Shown here in pieces: positions 59,625-64,000 of a stretch of DNA of 64,000 nt. The DNA comes from Deltaproteobacteria bacterium. Lineage in GTDB: Bacteria > Myxococcota_A > Polyangia > Polyangiales > JADJMO01. The stretch covers positions 1 through 64,000 of the forward strand of contig JANYDK010000147.1 of the NCBI GenBank assembly GCA_025363655.1, read 5' to 3'. Numbering within the stretch: position 1 is the stretch's first letter; the number at the start of each line of letters is the position of its first letter. A program made the position numbers and the translations under genes. Below the pieces are notes generated by a model. That model was not told the DNA's origin. It worked only from the letters and a program-made list of their open reading frames with translations, and did not search any database.

Positions 59625-60449
59625 ATGCCAAGTTCACGTCGCTTGCCTCCGATCCCGTGGTGGATCCTCGCCGTCGACGCCATCTTGATCGCCATCAGCA
59701 TCGCGAGCGGCGCGCGCTCGGCACCGCCGTGGGTCGAGAGGCCGATCACGCTCCCTCGTCACGACGTCTCGTTCGACGTCGGCTTCGGGCTCCTCAGCAC
59801 CGCGCCTCCCGATCCCGCGACGCGACGCACCGGCCCGGGGCTCGACTTCGAGCTCGGCGTCGGCATCACGCAGCACCTCGAGCTCGGCGTTCGCGCTGGC
59901 GTCCGCCTCGGTGAGCAAGGAACCGATCTGCACGGCGACGAGGCCGGACGCATCTTCGATCGGCAGACGTTCGACGGGCAATACCAACGATGGGCAAACC
60001 CCGAGGTACGCCTCCGAGGGAGCCTCCTCCACGGCCGCGTTGCCGAGCTCGCGCTCGAAGGTCGATTGGTGCTCCCGTTCTCGGGTCACCTCGGCGCGCT
60101 CTTCGGGATGCCCCTCGCGTTCCACGCGGGAAACAGCGTCCGCGTCGACACCGGCGTCTTCGTGCCGGTGATCTTCGACGAGCCCACCTTCACCGGCTTC
60201 AACGTGCCGGTCGATGTCTGGATCCAGGCTACGCGCACGCTCTTCCTCGGGCCGATGACCGGCGTTCGCATCGTCGATTTCGGCCGCCAAGATCGCTCGC
60301 GCACCGACGTCTCGCTCGGCTTCGGGCTCGGCGTCGCGCTCGACCGCGCCATCGACTTGAAGACGATGGGCCTCTTTCCCCGCATCAACGGCGAAGGCGG
60401 CGCACGCACCTTCGAGGCCGGCATCGCCTTCCAGTTCCGCATCGAGTGA
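59625..60449 (+). CDS. predicted outer-membrane beta-barrel protein
   Basis: A 274-residue protein with an N-terminal hydrophobic signal (SSRRLPPIPWWILAVDAIL, a long charged n-region) and a C-terminus that alternates short amphipathic strands (LDFELGVGITQHLELGVRAG; VSLGFGLGVALDRAIDL) ending EAGIAFQFRIE, the typical aromatic-ended last strand of outer-membrane barrels. No named family recognised. ATG 59625 is preferred to GTG 59586 because it leaves a compact signal peptide. Confidence 0.7.
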   Translation: MPSSRRLPPIPWWILAVDAILIAISIASGARSAPPWVERPITLPRHDVSFDVGFGLLSTAPPDPATRRTGPGLDFELGVGITQHLELGVRAGVRLGEQGTDLHGDEAGRIFDRQTFDGQYQRWANPEVRLRGSLLHGRVAELALEGRLVLPFSGHLGALFGMPLAFHAGNSVRVDTGVFVPVIFDEPTFTGFNVPVDVWIQATRTLFLGPMTGVRIVDFGRQDRSRTDVSLGFGLGVALDRAIDLKTMGLFPRINGEGGARTFEAGIAFQFRIE

Positions 60450-60487
60450 CCCTTGTGGCCCGCAGAATTGGCCTCTAGCAAGGTCGC

Positions 60488-61141
60488 ATGCAGCGTCTCG
60501 TCGCCGGCGCGCACGCGTTCCGGGCGCAGTATTTCGCGAAAAAGCGCGATCTCTTCCGCAGCCTCGAGCGCGGACAAAGACCGGACGCGCTCTTCATCAC
60601 GTGCTCCGACGCGCGGGTCGTTCCTCACCTCATCACCGGCTCCGAACCGGGCGATCTCTTCATCGTCCGCAACGTCGCCAACATCGTCCCGCACCCGACA
60701 CTTCCGGGAGGCACCGCGGCGGCGCTCGAGTACGCCGTCGAGGTCCTCGGCGTGCCCAACATCGTCGTCTGCGGTCACACCGACTGTGGCGGCGTTCGCG
60801 CCATCCTCGAGCCCCCGTCGATGGACCGACTCCCGCTCGTCCGCCGCTGGCTTTCGCAGGCCGAGCGCGTGCGTGAAATCGTCCGCGAGCGGTATGCGCA
60901 CCTCGAGGGTGACGAACGCATCAGCGCCGCGGTCGAAGAGAACGTCCTCGTCCAGCTCGAGAATTTGCGGGCGTTTCCCTTCATCTCCGAGCGCCTCGAT
61001 CGCGGAGAGCTGCGCATCGCCGGCTGGGTCTATCGCATCGCCAGCGGCCAGGTGTTCACCTACGATCCGACGCACGAGCAGTTCCTGGAGATGACGGCCG
61101 ACAGCGTGCCGCCTCCACCTGCAGCACCTGGGCCTCCCTGA
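60488..61141 (+). CDS. beta-class carbonic anhydrase
   Basis: A 217-residue carbonic anhydrase that hydrates CO2. Zinc ligands Cys39 (CSDAR, with the Asp41-Arg43 dyad), His97 and Cys100 (CGHTDCGG) are present. Length and motifs match bacterial beta-CAs. The stop overlaps the start of the serine hydrolase gene (TGATG). Confidence 0.96.
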   Translation: MQRLVAGAHAFRAQYFAKKRDLFRSLERGQRPDALFITCSDARVVPHLITGSEPGDLFIVRNVANIVPHPTLPGGTAAALEYAVEVLGVPNIVVCGHTDCGGVRAILEPPSMDRLPLVRRWLSQAERVREIVRERYAHLEGDERISAAVEENVLVQLENLRAFPFISERLDRGELRIAGWVYRIASGQVFTYDPTHEQFLEMTADSVPPPPAAPGPP

Positions 61142-62364
61142 TGATCGCGCGCCACGTCCTCGTCGCCGTCGCGGTCCTCGCTCTCGCGAGCGCCGCCGTC
61201 GGTTGTCCGTCGAAGACGTCGTCCGGGGTCGAAGGCGCGAAGCCGAATGGCACACCAGAGCCCAAGAGCACGAGCGCGAGCAAACCGAAGAAGACGATCT
61301 CGCTCCCCAAGCTCGACGCCTTCCTCGACGACCAGCGAAAGAGCGCCGATCTGCCCGCGCTCACCGCGGCGATCATCGCCCACGGTGACGTCGCCTGGGC
61401 CTCCGGCTACGGCTCGGCCGACTTGGCGAAGAAGACGCCGGCGAGCGCCGACACCGTCTTCTACTCGGCCTCGATCGGCAAGACGATCACCGCCACCGCG
61501 CTCATGCAACACTGGGAAAAAGGGCTCTTCGCGCTCGACGACGACGTCTCGACCTACCTCCCGATGAAGGTGCGGAACCCGAAGCACAAGAGCGCGAAGA
61601 TCACCTTCCGACAGCTGCTCACGCACACCTCGAGCCTCCTCGACTCCGACGTCGTCGACGATCTGGTGACCCCTGGCGATGGCACCGTCTCGCTCGACGC
61701 GTTCATGCGCGGCTACCTCGTCGAAGAGGGCGCCTACTGGGACGATCGCAACTTCGGCGACCACGCACCGGGCGAGAAGTACGTCTACTCCAACGCCGGC
61801 GCGACGCTGCTCGGATGGCTCGCCGAACGCATCGGAAAGAAACCGTTCGACACCCAGTGCGACGAGCGCATCTTCCAACCTCTCGGCATGGACCACACCT
61901 CGTGGCGCCTCGCCGGCCTCCCCGAGGGGAGCGTCATCGCGCTCGGATACCGCGGAAAAGGCAGCGCCAAAAAAGCATTGCCTCGTTATGGACAAGATCC
62001 GGCGTACCCGTCGGGCGCCTTGCAGACGACCGTCCGCGACATGGGGCGCTTCCTCGCGGCGTTCTCCCACGAGGGCAAGCTCGACGGCGCACGCATCCTC
62101 GCGGCGGCGACGGTCTCCGAGATGCAGAAGCCGCAAGCGGGCCCTGCCGGCGACGAAGGCTACGGGCTCATCTGGTATCGGCAGAAATGGGGCGACGCCG
62201 AGCTCACCGGGCACAGCGGCTCCTACGACGGCTTCAACACCGAAATGTGGTTCCGGCCGGGCACGGGCGCTGGCGTCGTCTTCTTCGTCAACGCCGACGA
62301 AATCGCCGAGGACGACAGCGAGGCCATCGTCACCCACCTCCTCGCTGAAGCCGACGCGCTCTAG
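61141..62364 (+). CDS. serine hydrolase lipoprotein (class C beta-lactamase family)
   Basis: A 407-residue lipoprotein (lipobox ending SAAVGC, Cys22) with a Lys/Ser/Pro linker and a penicillin-binding/beta-lactamase-type domain. The active-site SxxK is Ser111-Ile-Gly-Lys114, the second motif is YSN (216-218) and the third is HSG in TGHSGSYDG. Likely an esterase, peptidase or D-aminopeptidase of the envelope; beta-lactam hydrolysis is not implied. Translationally coupled to the carbonic anhydrase gene. Confidence 0.93.
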   Translation: MIARHVLVAVAVLALASAAVGCPSKTSSGVEGAKPNGTPEPKSTSASKPKKTISLPKLDAFLDDQRKSADLPALTAAIIAHGDVAWASGYGSADLAKKTPASADTVFYSASIGKTITATALMQHWEKGLFALDDDVSTYLPMKVRNPKHKSAKITFRQLLTHTSSLLDSDVVDDLVTPGDGTVSLDAFMRGYLVEEGAYWDDRNFGDHAPGEKYVYSNAGATLLGWLAERIGKKPFDTQCDERIFQPLGMDHTSWRLAGLPEGSVIALGYRGKGSAKKALPRYGQDPAYPSGALQTTVRDMGRFLAAFSHEGKLDGARILAAATVSEMQKPQAGPAGDEGYGLIWYRQKWGDAELTGHSGSYDGFNTEMWFRPGTGAGVVFFVNADEIAEDDSEAIVTHLLAEADAL

Positions 62365-62421
62365 ACACGCATCGTCATTCTCGACCTTCCGTCATCCCAA
62401 CCGAGAAAAAGAGGCCTCGCC

Positions 62422-62916
62422 ATGATCGAAGTGGGTGCACGCATTCCCGACGCCACGCTGACCGAGTCGACCGAGTTCGGCGAGGCTTGTCCCGTCGCTC
62501 CGACTGCGTTCTCGGTCGCGGAAGCCCTCGCCGGCAAACGCGTCGTCGTCTTCGGGCTCCCCGGCGCCTACACGCCGACCTGCTCGGCCAATCATGTGCC
62601 CGGCTTCCTCGCCAACCTCGACGCGTTCAAGGCGAAGAAGGTGGACGAGGTTTGGTGCCTCTCGGTCAACGACGGCTACGTGATGGCCGCGTGGGGTCGC
62701 GATCAACACGCCATCGGCAAGATTCGCTTCGTCGGTGACGGCACCGCCGACTTCACCAAGAAGCTCGGCCTGCAAATGGAACACCCCACCTTGGGCCTGC
62801 GCTGCCGCCGCTTCTCGATGCTCGTCGACGACGGCGTGGTCAAGCACCTCAACGTCGAAGACGGCGGCAAGCTGACCATCAGCGACGCCGCCACCCTGCT
62901 CGCGCAATTGGCCTAG
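62422..62916 (+). CDS. peroxiredoxin (Prx5 type)
   Basis: A 164-residue thiol peroxidase of the Prx5 group. Peroxidatic Cys54 lies in PGAYTPTC and the Arg-containing loop is present. Further Cys at 23 and near LGLRCRRF could resolve the sulfenate. ATG 62422 has AGAGG upstream. Reduces hydroperoxides in the cytoplasm. Confidence 0.95.
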   Translation: MIEVGARIPDATLTESTEFGEACPVAPTAFSVAEALAGKRVVVFGLPGAYTPTCSANHVPGFLANLDAFKAKKVDEVWCLSVNDGYVMAAWGRDQHAIGKIRFVGDGTADFTKKLGLQMEHPTLGLRCRRFSMLVDDGVVKHLNVEDGGKLTISDAATLLAQLA

Positions 62917-63051
62917 CGCACGATTGCCGCAGGGCCGGCGTGCACGTTCGCACGGGAAAACAAGATACTTCGGCAGTGGGGACGAACTCGCACCACCCGA
63001 ACGGACGATGAGCGCTCGAGGCCGGTCGAGCTGCTACCGTCGTGCGACTTC

Positions 63052-64000
63052 ATGAGGACCATGCCGCCGTTACCGACGGACTCCGCGCGCGCTCCCATCC
63101 TCCTCGCCAACGCCGACTTCTACGGCACTCTCGCCGCGACGCGCGCCTATGGCGAGCACGGCATCCCGGTGACCATCGCCGACCCGCGCATCTTGGCGCC
63201 GGCCCGTTGGTCGCAACACACGTCGCGCTTCGTCCACGCCCCGGCCATCGCCACCGGCGCGCGCTTCGTCGAATGGCTCCTCGACTTCGGCGCCCGCAAC
63301 CCCGGGCACGTCCTCCACCCGACGAGCGACGAGTTCACCTTCCTCGTCGCGCTCCATCGTGAAGAGCTCTCGCGCGTCTTCCACCTCGATCAGCCCGACG
63401 TCGGCACCGCGCTGCGCGTGCTCGACAAGAAGCGGCTCTATGCGCACGCCGCCGAAGCGGGCGTCCTCGTTCCTCCGACGTGGTTCCCCGAGAGCGATGC
63501 CGACATCGAACGCGCGCTCCGCGAAGCCGACGGGCCGCTCCTCATCAAGCCGCGATCGCAGGTGTTGCACCACAGCAAATCGAAGGGACGCGTCGTCCCC
63601 GAGCCCGACCAGCTCGTCGCCGCCTATCGCAAATTCGCGCGTGAAAACACCTATGGCGCCCCGCTGCGCGCGCTCGTCCCCGACATCGATCAGCCGATGT
63701 TGCAGCGCTACTACCCCGAAGCGGCGGAGGCGATTTACTCGATCGCCGGCTACGTCGGCCCCGGGGGTGATCAGTTCGCCGCGCTCGCCGCCTACAAGGT
63801 GCTGCAAAGGCCGCGCAACCTCGGCATCGGACTCTGCTTCGAGGCCGCCACGCTCGACGCCGAGCTCGCCGACGGCATCCGTCGCACGTGCGTCGCCATG
63901 GGCTACCACGGCATGTTCCAGGTCGAGATGATTCGCGTCGAGGGGCGGCACATGCTCATCGACTTCAATCCGCGCTTCTACAACCAGCTCGCCCTCGACG
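63052..64000 (+). CDS. ATP-grasp domain protein, 3'-partial
   Basis: The frame runs open from ATG 63052 to the window end (at least 316 residues). An N-terminal alpha/beta domain (ILLANADFYGTLAATRAYG) leads to an ATP-grasp fold: LLIKPRSQ (ATP-binding Lys) and, near the end, the metal-binding LIDFNPRFYNQ. It resembles carbamoyl-phosphate-synthase-like or D-aspartate-ligase-like enzymes that join a carboxylate and an amine. Substrate unknown. TACCGT lies 11 nt before the ATG and no Shine-Dalgarno is visible. Confidence 0.88.
   Translation, partial: MRTMPPLPTDSARAPILLANADFYGTLAATRAYGEHGIPVTIADPRILAPARWSQHTSRFVHAPAIATGARFVEWLLDFGARNPGHVLHPTSDEFTFLVALHREELSRVFHLDQPDVGTALRVLDKKRLYAHAAEAGVLVPPTWFPESDADIERALREADGPLLIKPRSQVLHHSKSKGRVVPEPDQLVAAYRKFARENTYGAPLRALVPDIDQPMLQRYYPEAAEAIYSIAGYVGPGGDQFAALAAYKVLQRPRNLGIGLCFEAATLDAELADGIRRTCVAMGYHGMFQVEMIRVEGRHMLIDFNPRFYNQLALD

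Noticed and set aside
61141-62364. Calling the serine hydrolase a beta-lactamase resistance gene.
   Set aside because: The SxxK/YSN/HSG family is mostly esterases and peptidases; nothing in the sequence shows beta-lactam specificity.

Overview
The window is GC-rich DNA with dense, often overlapping genes and no rRNA, tRNA, CRISPR array or insertion sequence that I can see. Four Ser/Thr protein kinases, three sigma54 enhancer-binding proteins, about eleven lipoproteins with Asp/Thr/Gly-rich linkers, FHA and PEGA-like proteins, REC-DUF4388 regulators and a hybrid CheA point to Myxococcota, most likely a Polyangiales/Sorangiineae-type chromosome. That placement is inferred from gene content only.

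Layout. 1-5370 holds a partial lipoprotein, a membrane Ser/Thr kinase, a GlnRS fused to a YqeY domain and a PDT-repeat lipoprotein. 5367-14265 holds a PH-like membrane protein, two paralogous alginate-lyase-like lipoproteins flanking a UbiB-like kinase, a ferritin-like diiron protein, a helix-hairpin-helix lipoprotein and a GAF-type sigma54 activator. 14519-18731 holds a 57-residue small ORF, an ECF42-like sigma factor and a kinase-FGE fusion. 18849-21946 is a flavin reductase-rhodanese fusion coupled to a HemN-like radical SAM enzyme. 21933-24091 holds small or unknown genes. 24245-27797 is a tight FHA-activator/kinase/PEGA-like trio. 27806-32922 holds an RCC1 lipoprotein facing an operon of a polysaccharide-lyase-like lipoprotein and a kelch-like lipoprotein. 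On the minus strand, 42473 down to 32928 runs: histidine kinase, sigma54 response regulator, EAL protein, porin, MFS transporter, methyltransferase, arylamine N-acetyltransferase. 42616-56916 is a ~14 kb plus-strand chemosensory operon: CheW-like proteins, two REC-DUF4388 regulators, CheY, MCP, a CheA with five HPt-like domains and a REC, a soluble Ser/Thr kinase, a degenerate histidine kinase and a response regulator. 57002-64000 holds an adenylate-kinase-like protein, lipoproteins, a beta-barrel-like protein, carbonic anhydrase, a serine hydrolase, a peroxiredoxin and a partial ATP-grasp protein.

How they may work together. The most striking signal is regulatory. Four genes or operons have a -24/-12 (sigma54-type) element whose TTGCT lies only 13-15 nt before the start codon: alginate-lyase-like 7604, polysaccharide-lyase-like 29303, EAL-porin-transporter 38647, and the chemosensory operon 42616. 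They predict mRNAs with 3-5 nt leaders and tie surface sensing, c-di-GMP turnover, outer-membrane uptake and polysaccharide-active lipoproteins to sigma54 activators encoded in the same window. A second group of five starts without Shine-Dalgarno sequences has a TAYCNT -10 box exactly 6 nt before the start codon, the geometry of leaderless mRNA. Experimental 5' ends would decide both. Gaps between genes are all under 300 bp.
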